Source: Vibrio sp. Isolate32 (GTDB lineage Bacteria; Pseudomonadota; Gammaproteobacteria; Enterobacterales; Vibrionaceae). From it: a stretch of 64,000 nt of DNA. Shown here piece by piece: positions 9,472 through 17,142 of this stretch. Both the position numbers and the translations under genes were made by a program. The stretch's first letter is position 1, and each line of letters opens with the position of its first letter. The stretch is from positions 1 to 64,000 of the forward strand of contig NZ_JAKEUQ010000023.1 of the NCBI RefSeq assembly GCF_022397955.1, read 5' to 3'. The notes beneath the pieces were generated by a model. That model had not been told where the DNA came from. It did not search any database and worked only from the letters and a program-made list of their open reading frames with translations.

Positions 9472-9500
9472 ATAAAAAAAAATCCCGCAATTACGCGGGG
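9472..9500 (-). terminator. intrinsic terminator downstream of a small membrane-protein gene
   Basis: On the minus strand a CCCGC/GCGGG-type hairpin (9484-9499) is followed by an uninterrupted run of about nine T residues (A-run 9472-9482 on plus). It lies 65 bp after the stop of the 61-residue membrane protein and upstream of the LysR gene, separating the two. Confidence 0.8.
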
Positions 9501-9564
9501 AAGCCCAAGAAAATTTGGGGATAGTGTCGGAATGTCGTATCGGAATTTGTTTGCTGTACCTAGG

Positions 9565-9750
9565 TTAGTGCTCTTGCTCTTCGGCTACACCCTGCCAACG
9601 GCGCATCTCAACCCAAATACCAATAATCGTTGCTACTATGCCAAAAATAGGCATCAGTGAGGCCTCTGTCGATGAGCGTAAAACTAACGCACAAAAAGAA
9701 ATAAAACAGAGAACCGAATAAATTGTTAATCTATCTAATCCTGTCAACAT
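9565..9750 (-). CDS. small two-helix membrane protein, unknown function
   Basis: A 61-residue hydrophobic protein beginning MLTGLDRLTIYSV. Two predicted transmembrane segments (about 8-26 and 32-47) are followed by a short charged tail (MRRWQGVAEEQEH). The ATG at 9750 is chosen over an in-frame GTG at 9756, because AAGGAG sits 5 nt before the ATG but directly abuts the GTG. It has its own terminator, which supports a real gene. I do not recognise the family. The double-helix shape and short acidic/basic tail resemble other uncharacterised Vibrio membrane peptides. Confidence 0.7.
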   Translation of the reverse strand: MLTGLDRLTIYSVLCFISFCALVLRSSTEASLMPIFGIVATIIGIWVEMRRWQGVAEEQEH

Positions 9751-9876
9751 CGCCACTCCTTAGCTAGTTGCCTTTGTTTCAAATTGTTATCAACTTGTTA
9801 ACTAAGTTATAGGAAATGATTCTGTTTGCCAAGCACTTATTGCATATTTTTTCTGCAGACGTATTATTCACACGTT

Positions 9877-9905
9877 AGATAGAGATAGAGATAGAGATAG
9901 AGATA
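9877..9905 (+). repeat. hexanucleotide tandem repeat in the tusA 5' leader
   Basis: Four perfect copies of AGATAG plus five further matching bases run directly upstream of tusA, ending 6 nt before its ATG. No other Shine-Dalgarno sequence precedes the start, so the purine-rich repeat must supply any ribosome contact. Confidence 0.95.
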
Positions 9906-9911
9906 CAAACC

Positions 9912-10163
9912 ATGACATTCAAACCTGAACTGGCAACCCATACTTTAGAAGCTGAAGGCCTGCGTTGCCCAGAGCCAGTAATGATGGTCAGGAAGACAAT
10001 TAGAAACATGCAGGATGGCGATGTGTTACTGGTAAAAGCTGACGATCCTTCGACCACGCGAGATATCCCGAGCTTTTGTCGATTCATGGATCACCAGTTG
10101 GTAGGCCAAGAGACAGAAACGCTGCCTTATCAATATTTGATCAGAAAGGGATTGGAGGCGTAA
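9912..10163 (+). CDS. tusA: TusA-family sulfurtransferase
   Basis: An 83-residue TusA/SirA-like protein. The family-defining Cys-Pro-x-Pro motif is C19-P-E-P (in EAEGLRCPEPVMMV), with the helix 1 context MMVRKTIRNM following. TusA accepts persulfide sulfur from IscS and hands it to TusBCD-TusE for 2-thiolation of tRNA wobble uridines. The gene is alone, preceded by an AGATAG repeat and closed by a bidirectional terminator. Paralogues of TusA exist; the length and motif fit TusA itself. Confidence 0.92.
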   Translation: MTFKPELATHTLEAEGLRCPEPVMMVRKTIRNMQDGDVLLVKADDPSTTRDIPSFCRFMDHQLVGQETETLPYQYLIRKGLEA

Positions 10164-10186
10164 CGCCCCACCGAGTATCAAGTATC

Positions 10187-10244
10187 AAAAAAGCCGCTCG
10201 TACCTTATGTTCTTAATAGAACTCAGAGTACCAGCGGCTTTTTG
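10187..10244. terminator. bidirectional terminator after tusA
   Basis: A long two-part hairpin: outer stem AGCCGCT/AGCGGCT with flanking A6 and T5 runs, extended by GTAC/GTAC, and an inner GTTCT/AGAAC stem. It lies between convergent tusA and the small membrane-protein gene on minus. Confidence 0.85.
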
Positions 10245-10245
10245 T

Positions 10246-10494
10246 TTATTCGTTTCTAGATTTGTTTTGCAGATGCTCAAGCTGATGCTGGATTTCTCGG
10301 ATATCTTTACGCAGCGGAATAATATGCGCGACTCGAATCCAAGCCTCTACCGCAAGCCCTGTCATGATCATGGCCCCTGCGACCATTGGCAGCCACATGT
10401 CCGTCAACACCATGCCTAGTAATGTAAGTGCAAGACCAAAGGTAAATAGATAACTTTGGCTTTGTGGAGTAATACCCATATAACGCGTCAACAT
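10246..10494 (-). CDS. small two-helix membrane protein with charged C-terminal tail, unknown function
   Basis: 82 residues from the ATG at 10494, or 84 from an ATG at 10500. GAGGG lies 8 nt before the downstream ATG but only 2 nt before the upstream one, so the downstream start is preferred. Two hydrophobic segments (about 16-31 and 35-52 of the longer form) precede a hydrophilic, probably coiled tail (RKDIREIQHQLEHLQNKS). Topology suggests a short hairpin in the inner membrane with a cytoplasmic helix. I do not recognise a named family. It is convergent with tusA. Confidence 0.75.
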   Translation of the reverse strand: MLTRYMGITPQSQSYLFTFGLALTLLGMVLTDMWLPMVAGAMIMTGLAVEAWIRVAHIIPLRKDIREIQHQLEHLQNKSRNE

Positions 10495-10651
10495 AATCAT
10501 GCCCTCGTGTTCTTAACTCACAAGATTAAAATATCATGACAAGTATGACAGTTATATGTCCATCCGCTCGATAAACCCCACAATACTGCAAGAGTATGAC
10601 CTACAACACATTACTCCACTAATTGAGTATAATAAGACTCAATACTGCCTA

Positions 10652-11206
10652 TTAATAGAAAGCCACTGCGATAGCTAAGCCCACGAATAACAAGGCTGTG
10701 ATCTTACGAATCAGATCAAGAGGCATCTTATCCGCAGACAGTTTACCTATGATCACTACGGGTACATTCGCCAGCAACATACCAATAGTAGTACCCAAAA
10801 TCACCCACGCTAATGCATCAGAATATTGAGCCCCTAGAATCGACGTCGCAATCTGGGTTTTATCGCCAATCTCAGCGATAAAGAAAGCAATAAAACTGGC
10901 GACAAACGGGCCTCGGTTTGAGATCTGCTCATCGTCATCCAGCTTATCGGGAATCAGAATCCAGCCCGCCATTGCAATAAAACTGACCACCAGCACCCAC
11001 TTTAAAACTTCTGGCGATAAGTAATCAGCGACGACCACACCGAGCCACGCTGCAAGAGCATGATTGGCTATGGTGGCAAAGAAGATAGCTGCAATGATGG
11101 GTATCGGCTTTCGATATCGACTGGCTAATAAAAGAGATAACAACTGGGTCTTATCACCGATCTCGGCTAATGCGACAGTTGTAATTGAAATTGCTAAAAC
11201 GCTCAC
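10652..11206 (-). CDS. mneA: manganese exporter, TMEM165/GDT1 family
   Basis: A 184-residue inner-membrane protein with about six transmembrane helices. It holds two copies of the signature ExGDK[TS]: EIGDKTQ at residues 15-21 and again near 110. Vibrio cholerae MneA of this family exports Mn2+. The Mn-sensing yybP-ykoY riboswitch directly upstream independently supports that substrate. The open frame extends upstream to an ATG at 11266, but that stretch overlaps the likely riboswitch expression platform and lacks family similarity. I therefore choose the GTG at 11206, which gives the usual SVLAISITTVALAEIGDKTQ start. The start is the least certain part. Confidence 0.9.
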   Translation of the reverse strand: MSVLAISITTVALAEIGDKTQLLSLLLASRYRKPIPIIAAIFFATIANHALAAWLGVVVADYLSPEVLKWVLVVSFIAMAGWILIPDKLDDDEQISNRGPFVASFIAFFIAEIGDKTQIATSILGAQYSDALAWVILGTTIGMLLANVPVVIIGKLSADKMPLDLIRKITALLFVGLAIAVAFY

Positions 11207-11289
11207 GACATGCTCATTTGGGATGGAGATTATTATATTTAACCAAAGACAAACCTCGCGCCCCATCCCGGTTCACGATGCTTGTCTAA

Positions 11290-11411
11290 GGTCTTGCTAA
11301 GCGCCACCAAGGTGGTGGTTGCCTCGAACGCCATGATGATTTTGCATCAATTATGTTGACGAACGAACTCATTCACTAGGATATGAACAAGTAAGCTACT
11401 CCCCAAAGACC
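11290..11411 (-). promoter_or_regulatory. yybP-ykoY manganese riboswitch in the mneA leader
   Basis: The minus strand holds every hallmark of the yybP-ykoY aptamer. A 5' closing strand GGTCTTTGGGGAGTAGC (11395-11411) is followed by a middle GTTCGTCAACATA loop segment and a CCACC-TT-GGTGG hairpin. The conserved 3' strand CTTAGCAAGACC pairs GGTCTT with AAGACC (11290-11295). Between the aptamer and the gene, GGGATGG (about 11264-11270) can pair with CCATCCC (11220-11226) just ahead of the translation start, a possible expression platform. Mn2+ binding by this class is established; up-regulation of mneA by Mn2+ is inferred. Confidence 0.92.
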
Positions 11412-11626
11412 ACGAGATTCTAATCACCCACGTAGTCAAAAACAAGTGTCAAACTTATCAAAATATCCACTTGCACCGAAAAACAAACATTAAAGGCAAA
11501 AAAATCCATTAAACGACATTTTAGACCACTAATTAAACAAGATTACCCCTACTCGCTTTACGAATATCTCGGTATACTCAGAGGTAATTTTTCTCATTCA
11601 TTTAAAAGAATCGCGCGAACCTGACT

Positions 11627-12541
11627 ATGCAAAAATACGATATCAAAACCTTCCAGGGAATGATCCTCGCGCTGCAGGATTACTGGGCTCAAAACGGTTG
11701 TACCATTGTTCAACCTCTAGATATGGAAGTAGGTGCAGGCACCTCTCACCCAATGACATGTCTACGAGCACTTGGCCCAGAGCCAATGTCTACAGCTTAC
11801 GTTCAACCTTCTCGTCGTCCAACCGATGGCCGTTACGGTGAAAACCCTAACCGTCTGCAGCACTACTACCAATTCCAAGTAGCGCTAAAACCATCGCCAG
11901 ACAATATCCAAGAGTTGTACCTAGGCTCCCTAGAGGTTCTTGGTGTTGACCCACTTGTTCACGACATTCGCTTCGTTGAAGATAACTGGGAAAACCCAAC
12001 ACTAGGCGCATGGGGCCTTGGTTGGGAAGTATGGCTAAACGGCATGGAAGTAACTCAGTTTACTTACTTCCAACAGGTTGGCGGCCTTGAGTGTAAGCCT
12101 GTAACTGGCGAGATCACTTACGGTATCGAGCGTCTAGCAATGTACATTCAGGAAGTAGATTCTGTTTACGACCTAGTATGGAACGTTGCACCAGACGGTT
12201 CTAACGTGACTTACGGTGACATCTTCCACCAAAACGAAGTTGAGCAATCAACATACAACTTCGAGCACGCAGACGTAGATTTCCTATTCACTTTCTTCGA
12301 TCAGTGCGAAAAAGAGTGTAAAGAACTACTTGAGCTTGAGAAGCCACTTCCGCTTCCAGCTTACGAGCGCATTCTAAAAGCAGGTCACGCATTCAACATC
12401 CTTGATGCGCGCAAAGCTATCTCTGTAACAGAGCGTCAACGTTACATCCTTCGTATCCGCAACCTGACTAAATCAGTTGCTGAGGCGTACTACGCGTCAC
12501 GTGAAGCGCTTGGCTTCCCAATGTGTAAGAAGGATAAATAA
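11627..12541 (+). CDS. glyQ: glycine--tRNA ligase alpha subunit
   Basis: Catalytic-core subunit of the alpha2-beta2 bacterial glycyl-tRNA synthetase, charging tRNA-Gly with ATP. The protein has 304 residues, the usual size. The class II-type fold is recognisable from TFQGMILALQDYWAQNGC, the motif 2-like VQPSRRPTDGRYGENPNR and GEITYGIERLAMY. glyS follows 2 bp after the stop with AAATAATC between, so translation is coupled. A TATACT hexamer about 50 bp upstream could be the -10 box; the 215-bp region between it and the divergent Mn riboswitch holds the promoters of both. Confidence 0.97.
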   Translation: MQKYDIKTFQGMILALQDYWAQNGCTIVQPLDMEVGAGTSHPMTCLRALGPEPMSTAYVQPSRRPTDGRYGENPNRLQHYYQFQVALKPSPDNIQELYLGSLEVLGVDPLVHDIRFVEDNWENPTLGAWGLGWEVWLNGMEVTQFTYFQQVGGLECKPVTGEITYGIERLAMYIQEVDSVYDLVWNVAPDGSNVTYGDIFHQNEVEQSTYNFEHADVDFLFTFFDQCEKECKELLELEKPLPLPAYERILKAGHAFNILDARKAISVTERQRYILRIRNLTKSVAEAYYASREALGFPMCKKDK

Positions 12542-12543
12542 TC

Positions 12544-14610
12544 ATGGCGAAGAATTTTCTAATTGAACTGGGTACGGAAGAGCTTCCACCAACGGCACTT
12601 CGTTCTCTAGCAGAAGCATTTGCTTCTAACTTTGAAGCGGGTCTTAAAACGGCTGAGCTTTCTCACGAAGGCATCAAGTGGTACGCAGCACCTCGCCGCC
12701 TAGCACTTAAAGTAACCGCACTAGCTGAAGGCCAAGCAGATAAAGTCGTTGAAAAACGTGGTCCTGCTGTTTCTGTGGCATTCGACGCTGAAGGCAACGC
12801 GACTAAAGCTGCACAAGGTTGGGCTCGTGGTAACGGTATTACTGTTGAGCAAGCTGACCGTCTAAAAACAGACAAAGGCGAGTGGCTTCTTTTCAAACAA
12901 GAAGTAGCTGGCAAACCTGTTCAAGAATTGGTGATGGACATTGCAGCGAAAGCACTAGCTTGCCTACCAATCCCTAAAGCAATGCGCTGGGGTAACTCAG
13001 ACATTCAATTTATCCGTCCAGTGAAAACACTGACAGTACTGCTAGGTGATGAGCTTGTTGAAGGCGAAATCCTAGGCGTAGCATCTGCTCGTACTATCCG
13101 TGGCCACCGTTTCATGGGCGAACAAGAGTTCACAATCGATTCTGCTGACCAATACCCTGCAATCCTAGAAGAGCGCGGTAAAGTAATGGCAGATTACGAA
13201 GCTCGTAAAGCGATCATCCTTGCTGACTCTCAAAAAGCGGCAGCAGCGGTTGGCGGTAAAGCTGACCTAGAAGATGACCTTGTTGAAGAAGTAACGTCTC
13301 TGGTTGAATGGCCAGTAGTGCTTACAGCGAAATTTGAAGAAGAGTTTCTAAAAGTGCCTTCTGAAGCGTTGGTTTACACCATGAAAGGTGACCAAAAGTA
13401 CTTCCCTGTTTACGACGACAACAAGAAGCTACTTCCGAACTTTATCTTCGTATCAAACATCGAGTCTAAAGAGCCTCGTCACGTTATCGAAGGTAACGAG
13501 AAAGTGGTACGTCCACGTCTTGCTGATGCGGAATTCTTCTTCAATACAGACCGTAAGCGTCCGCTGATCGACCGTCTACCTGAACTAGACCAAGCTATCT
13601 TCCAGAAGCAACTTGGTACTATCAAAGACAAAACAGACCGCATCACAGAGCTTGCTGGCTACATCGCAGAGCAAATCGATGCTGACGTTGAAAAGTCTAA
13701 GCGTGCAGGCCTTCTAGCTAAGTGTGACCTAATGACATCTATGGTATTCGAATTTACGGATACTCAAGGTGTGATGGGCATGCACTACGCGACTCACGAT
13801 GGTGAAGACGAGCAAGTAGCACTAGCACTTTACGAGCAGTACATGCCTCGTTTCGCAGGCGACGATCTACCAAGCACTGGTATCTCTTCTGCAGTTGCAA
13901 TGGCAGACAAGCTAGACACTATCGTAGGTATCTTCGGTATTGGCCAAGCACCAAAAGGTTCTGACCCATTTGCACTTCGTCGTGCGTCTCTAGGTGTGCT
14001 ACGTATCATCGTTGAAAACGGCTACAACCTAGACCTAACCGATCTGATCGGTAAAGCGAAAGAGCTACTAGGCGACAAGCTAACCAACGACAACGTAGAA
14101 GCTGAAGTTATCGACTTCATGCTAGGTCGTTTCCGCGCATGGTACCAAGATGCTGGTTTCAGCGTTGATATCATTCAAGCGGTGCTAGCACGTCGTCCAA
14201 CTAAGCCAGCTGACTTTGACCAACGTGTTAAAGCGGTTTCTCACTTCCGTGAATTGGAAGCAGCAGAAGCACTAGCAGCAGCGAACAAACGTGTAGGTAA
14301 CATCCTTGCGAAATTCGATGGTGAGCTACCCGCTGAAATCGACCTAACTCTCCTTCAAGAAGACGCAGAGAAAGCACTGGCTGAGAACGTTACAGTAATG
14401 ACGGAAGCACTAGAACCAGCATTCGCAACAGGTAACTACCAAGAAGCCCTAAGCAAACTTGCTGACCTACGTGAGCCTGTTGATGCATTCTTCGATAACG
14501 TAATGGTTATGGCTGATGACGAAGCGCTTAAGAAGAACCGTCTAACGCTACTGAACAACCTACGTAACCTGTTCCTACAGATTGCTGACATCTCTCTACT
14601 GCAAAAATAA
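12544..14610 (+). CDS. glyS: glycine--tRNA ligase beta subunit
   Basis: Partner of GlyQ, contributing tRNA binding through HD-type and anticodon-binding domains. The 688 residues match E. coli GlyS (689). The start MAKNFLIELGTEELPPTAL is the conserved N-terminus of the family, and the HD-like region around GVMGMHYATHDGEDEQVA (about 408) and a C-terminal DALR-type anticodon domain are present. It is the second gene of glyQS, ended by a terminator 45 bp downstream. Confidence 0.97.
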   Translation: MAKNFLIELGTEELPPTALRSLAEAFASNFEAGLKTAELSHEGIKWYAAPRRLALKVTALAEGQADKVVEKRGPAVSVAFDAEGNATKAAQGWARGNGITVEQADRLKTDKGEWLLFKQEVAGKPVQELVMDIAAKALACLPIPKAMRWGNSDIQFIRPVKTLTVLLGDELVEGEILGVASARTIRGHRFMGEQEFTIDSADQYPAILEERGKVMADYEARKAIILADSQKAAAAVGGKADLEDDLVEEVTSLVEWPVVLTAKFEEEFLKVPSEALVYTMKGDQKYFPVYDDNKKLLPNFIFVSNIESKEPRHVIEGNEKVVRPRLADAEFFFNTDRKRPLIDRLPELDQAIFQKQLGTIKDKTDRITELAGYIAEQIDADVEKSKRAGLLAKCDLMTSMVFEFTDTQGVMGMHYATHDGEDEQVALALYEQYMPRFAGDDLPSTGISSAVAMADKLDTIVGIFGIGQAPKGSDPFALRRASLGVLRIIVENGYNLDLTDLIGKAKELLGDKLTNDNVEAEVIDFMLGRFRAWYQDAGFSVDIIQAVLARRPTKPADFDQRVKAVSHFRELEAAEALAAANKRVGNILAKFDGELPAEIDLTLLQEDAEKALAENVTVMTEALEPAFATGNYQEALSKLADLREPVDAFFDNVMVMADDEALKKNRLTLLNNLRNLFLQIADISLLQK

Positions 14611-14654
14611 GTACGAGTGATAAAGTTACTTTAGTTGTCTAAAGATAAACACCC

Positions 14655-14682
14655 AAAGGGAAGCGAAAGCTTCCCTTTTTGT
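14655..14682 (+). terminator. intrinsic terminator of glyQS
   Basis: A 10-bp stem AAAGGGAAGC/GCTTCCCTTT is closed by a GAAA tetraloop and followed by TT and a further T-rich stretch. Confidence 0.92.
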
Positions 14683-14800
14683 TTTTGTGAACCAAGCATT
14701 TATTTGTAGAGGTTTTATTGACCTACTGAATGAAACAGCACTCAGACTGTAGAGGGCATTGTTTGCTATAAATGACCTGTTTATTCAGGGAAAGGAAACA

Positions 14801-16888
14801 ATGAAAAAAACAGTACTCGCGCTTTCAATGCTGGCACTCAGCGCATGCAGCCAAACCAGTGACAACAACCTATTACTGACTATTGATAACGACACTGTCG
14901 TATTTGAATCATCCGGTAAAGGCACCGTGATTGCAGAACAGGAACTCGCGAAAGGTAGCTATACCTTCTCTATCAGCGATACTCAAAATACCTGTGGCAC
15001 CAGCTATGCACTGGCCGAAGAGAGTCGCATCAAGTTCAATAAACCCCTTCGCCTAGACGACTGCGCTGATAAATCTGAAATCGCTATTAAAGTCTTTCGC
15101 GCTAACACTTATCAATTTGTACTCAACCCACAGACCAATGAATTCACGGTTCAGATAAAACCAAAGCAACAACAAGTACAAAGCTTTGCTTGTCCGGTAC
15201 CTAGTGACGAACCAACCATCATCAACGTTGCTCAAACCTTTGATGACGGCACTGTGGTAAGAGACGCCCTTTCAGGCAAACAAGTCACAGTGACCAACGG
15301 CAGCGTCACCATGCAGCCTGCAGAAAACAGCCAGGGTGTTCTGTTGCTTGAGAAAGTAGAACAAGAAAACAAAGCAGAATTTAGTTGGGACAACGCCACG
15401 GTCTACTTCGTAATGACTGACCGTTTCCACAATGGCAACCCTGATAACGACAACAGTTACGGTCGCAGCCAAGACGGGCAAGATGAAATCGGCACTTTCC
15501 ACGGTGGTGACTTAGCCGGCTTAACCGAAAAGCTCGATTACATAGAATCACTCGGTGCTAATGCTATCTGGATAACGTCTCCATTAGAGCAAATCCACGG
15601 CTGGGTTGGCGGCGGTGACCGTGGTGACTTCAAACACTACGGCTACCACGGCTATTACCATCAAGACTGGACCAAGCTCGATGACAACATGGGCACCGAA
15701 GACGAACTGAAAACCTTCATCGATACCGCACACAGCAAAGGCATTCGCGTTGTCTGGGATGTGGTAATAAACCACACGGGATACGCGACGCTTGCCGACA
15801 TGCAAGAGTTTGATTTTGGCAAGCTAAACCTAACGGATGAAGAAGCAACGAAAACACTTGGCGAAAACTGGACAGACTGGCAACCCGCTAAAGGTCAGAA
15901 CTGGCACTATTTCAACAACTACATCTCATACAGCGATAAAGAAGCGTGGGAGAAGTGGTGGGGTAAAGCTTGGCTACGCAGCGATATCGGCGCCTATGAT
16001 TCCCCGGGTTACAACAACCTGACCATGTCTTTAGCGCATCTGCCCGATTTCAAAACCGAATCAACAGAGACAACTGGGCTGCCGAACTTCTATCGCAACA
16101 AGTCCACCAGCGCGACCGATGAACTCAAAACACCCCGTGATCACTTAATCACTTGGTTATCGGATTGGGTACGCGAATATGGTGTCGATGGTTTCAGGGT
16201 CGATACCGCTAAACACGTAGAACTAGAAGCTTGGGCAGAATTGAAAGAGAGTACCAACCAAGCGTTAGCTGAGTGGAAGCAGAACAACCCCGACAAAGCA
16301 TTGGATGACCTACCTTTCTGGATGACTGGCGAAGTATGGGCGCACAGCGTAGTCAAATCAGACTACTTTGCGAATGGCTTTGATTCGATCATCAACTTTG
16401 AATTCCAGAGTGATATCGCACCAAAGGCGCTTAAATGCCTATCCGATCTCGATGCTGATTACCTTCGTTATGCTGAGAAGATCAATAACGACAGCGAATT
16501 CAACGTATTGAGCTATCTATCGTCTCACGACACCTCGCTATTCTGGACGCAACACGGCAGTGACTTTGCCAAACAGACCAAAGCAGCAAACGCGTTGATG
16601 CTGGCTCCGGGAGCAGTGCAGATCTATTACGGGGATGAAATTGCACGAGACTTTGGCCCAACGGGTTCCGATCCTATGCAAGGCACTCGCTCTGACATGC
16701 CTTGGGATCAAATCACCGGCGAACGTGCAGAGTTGCTAGAACACTGGCAAGCACTTGGCCAATTCCGCCTGCGCCATCCAGCCGTTGCTCAAGGTAAGCA
16801 CATCATCCGCAACAGCAAGGGCTACTATGCGTTCGAACGCCAATACCAAGATGACAAGGTATTAGTCGTTTATACAGGTTCAAAGTAA
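14801..16888 (+). CDS. alpha-amylase, GH13 family lipoprotein (MalS-like)
   Basis: Secreted glycosidase cleaving alpha-1,4-glucans. The 695-residue protein starts at the ATG with AAAGGA upstream, not at an earlier in-frame ATG without one. It has a lipoprotein signal with lipobox L-S-A-C16, so it is probably anchored to the outer membrane. An N-terminal beta-rich region of about 190 residues precedes the GH13 barrel. The four catalytic regions are present: DVVINH (I), GFRVDTAKH (II, nucleophile Asp), GEVW (III, acid/base Glu) and LSSHD (IV, transition-state Asp). Size and layout match E. coli MalS, though MalS is soluble periplasmic. It is monocistronic with its own terminator. The substrate spectrum is inferred. 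Confidence 0.9.
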   Translation: MKKTVLALSMLALSACSQTSDNNLLLTIDNDTVVFESSGKGTVIAEQELAKGSYTFSISDTQNTCGTSYALAEESRIKFNKPLRLDDCADKSEIAIKVFRANTYQFVLNPQTNEFTVQIKPKQQQVQSFACPVPSDEPTIINVAQTFDDGTVVRDALSGKQVTVTNGSVTMQPAENSQGVLLLEKVEQENKAEFSWDNATVYFVMTDRFHNGNPDNDNSYGRSQDGQDEIGTFHGGDLAGLTEKLDYIESLGANAIWITSPLEQIHGWVGGGDRGDFKHYGYHGYYHQDWTKLDDNMGTEDELKTFIDTAHSKGIRVVWDVVINHTGYATLADMQEFDFGKLNLTDEEATKTLGENWTDWQPAKGQNWHYFNNYISYSDKEAWEKWWGKAWLRSDIGAYDSPGYNNLTMSLAHLPDFKTESTETTGLPNFYRNKSTSATDELKTPRDHLITWLSDWVREYGVDGFRVDTAKHVELEAWAELKESTNQALAEWKQNNPDKALDDLPFWMTGEVWAHSVVKSDYFANGFDSIINFEFQSDIAPKALKCLSDLDADYLRYAEKINNDSEFNVLSYLSSHDTSLFWTQHGSDFAKQTKAANALMLAPGAVQIYYGDEIARDFGPTGSDPMQGTRSDMPWDQITGERAELLEHWQALGQFRLRHPAVAQGKHIIRNSKGYYAFERQYQDDKVLVVYTGSK

Positions 16889-16918
16889 ACCTTCATAAAC
16901 ATAAACACTAGAAACCAG

Positions 16919-16947
16919 AGGAGAAGCTTAGGCTTCTCCTTTTTTTA
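16919..16947 (+). terminator. intrinsic terminator of the amylase gene
   Basis: A 9-bp stem AGGAGAAGC/GCTTCTCCT with a 4-nt loop is followed by seven T residues, 30 bp after the stop. Confidence 0.93.
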
Positions 16948-17074
16948 TCACTAAAGGTACGCTCAATAAGCAAGCTGTTACTCATTAACCAAACTTTATA
17001 GAAGTTTTTTACGTGTTAGAGCATTTGGCGCTATGCGTCGCAAAAACATTGCGGTATGTTCAAGGAATACACTG

Positions 17075-17125
17075 ATGGCAGACATAAGGTCTGCCTTAAT
17101 GACACATAACAAGCAATCACAATGA
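17075..17125 (+). CDS. possible 16-residue upstream ORF of avtA
   Basis: ATG GCA GAC ATA ... CAA TGA encodes MADIRSALMTHNKQSQ, with AAGGA 8 nt before the ATG. It ends 17 nt before avtA. Its first codons form a 7-bp hairpin GGCAGAC/GTCTGCC (17077-17095). It could be a leader peptide or chance. It is not enriched for Val, Leu or Ala codons beyond two Ala and one Leu, so a classical attenuator is not obvious. Confidence 0.3.
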   Translation: MADIRSALMTHNKQSQ

Positions 17126-17142
17126 ATTAGGTAAAATTAGTA

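Noticed and set aside
9751..9756. GTG start for the 61-residue membrane protein
   Set aside because: AAGGAG directly adjoins the GTG, leaving no spacing; the ATG 6 nt on has a proper 5-nt spacer.
11207..11266. N-terminal extension of mneA from an ATG at 11266
   Set aside because: It lies within the likely riboswitch expression platform, gives a poor leader peptide (MGREVCLWLN), and family members start near SVLAISITT.
12498..12503. CACGTG palindrome in glyQ considered as parS
   Set aside because: Flanks (GCGT and AAGC) do not match the TGTTTCACGTGAAACA arms; more than four mismatches.
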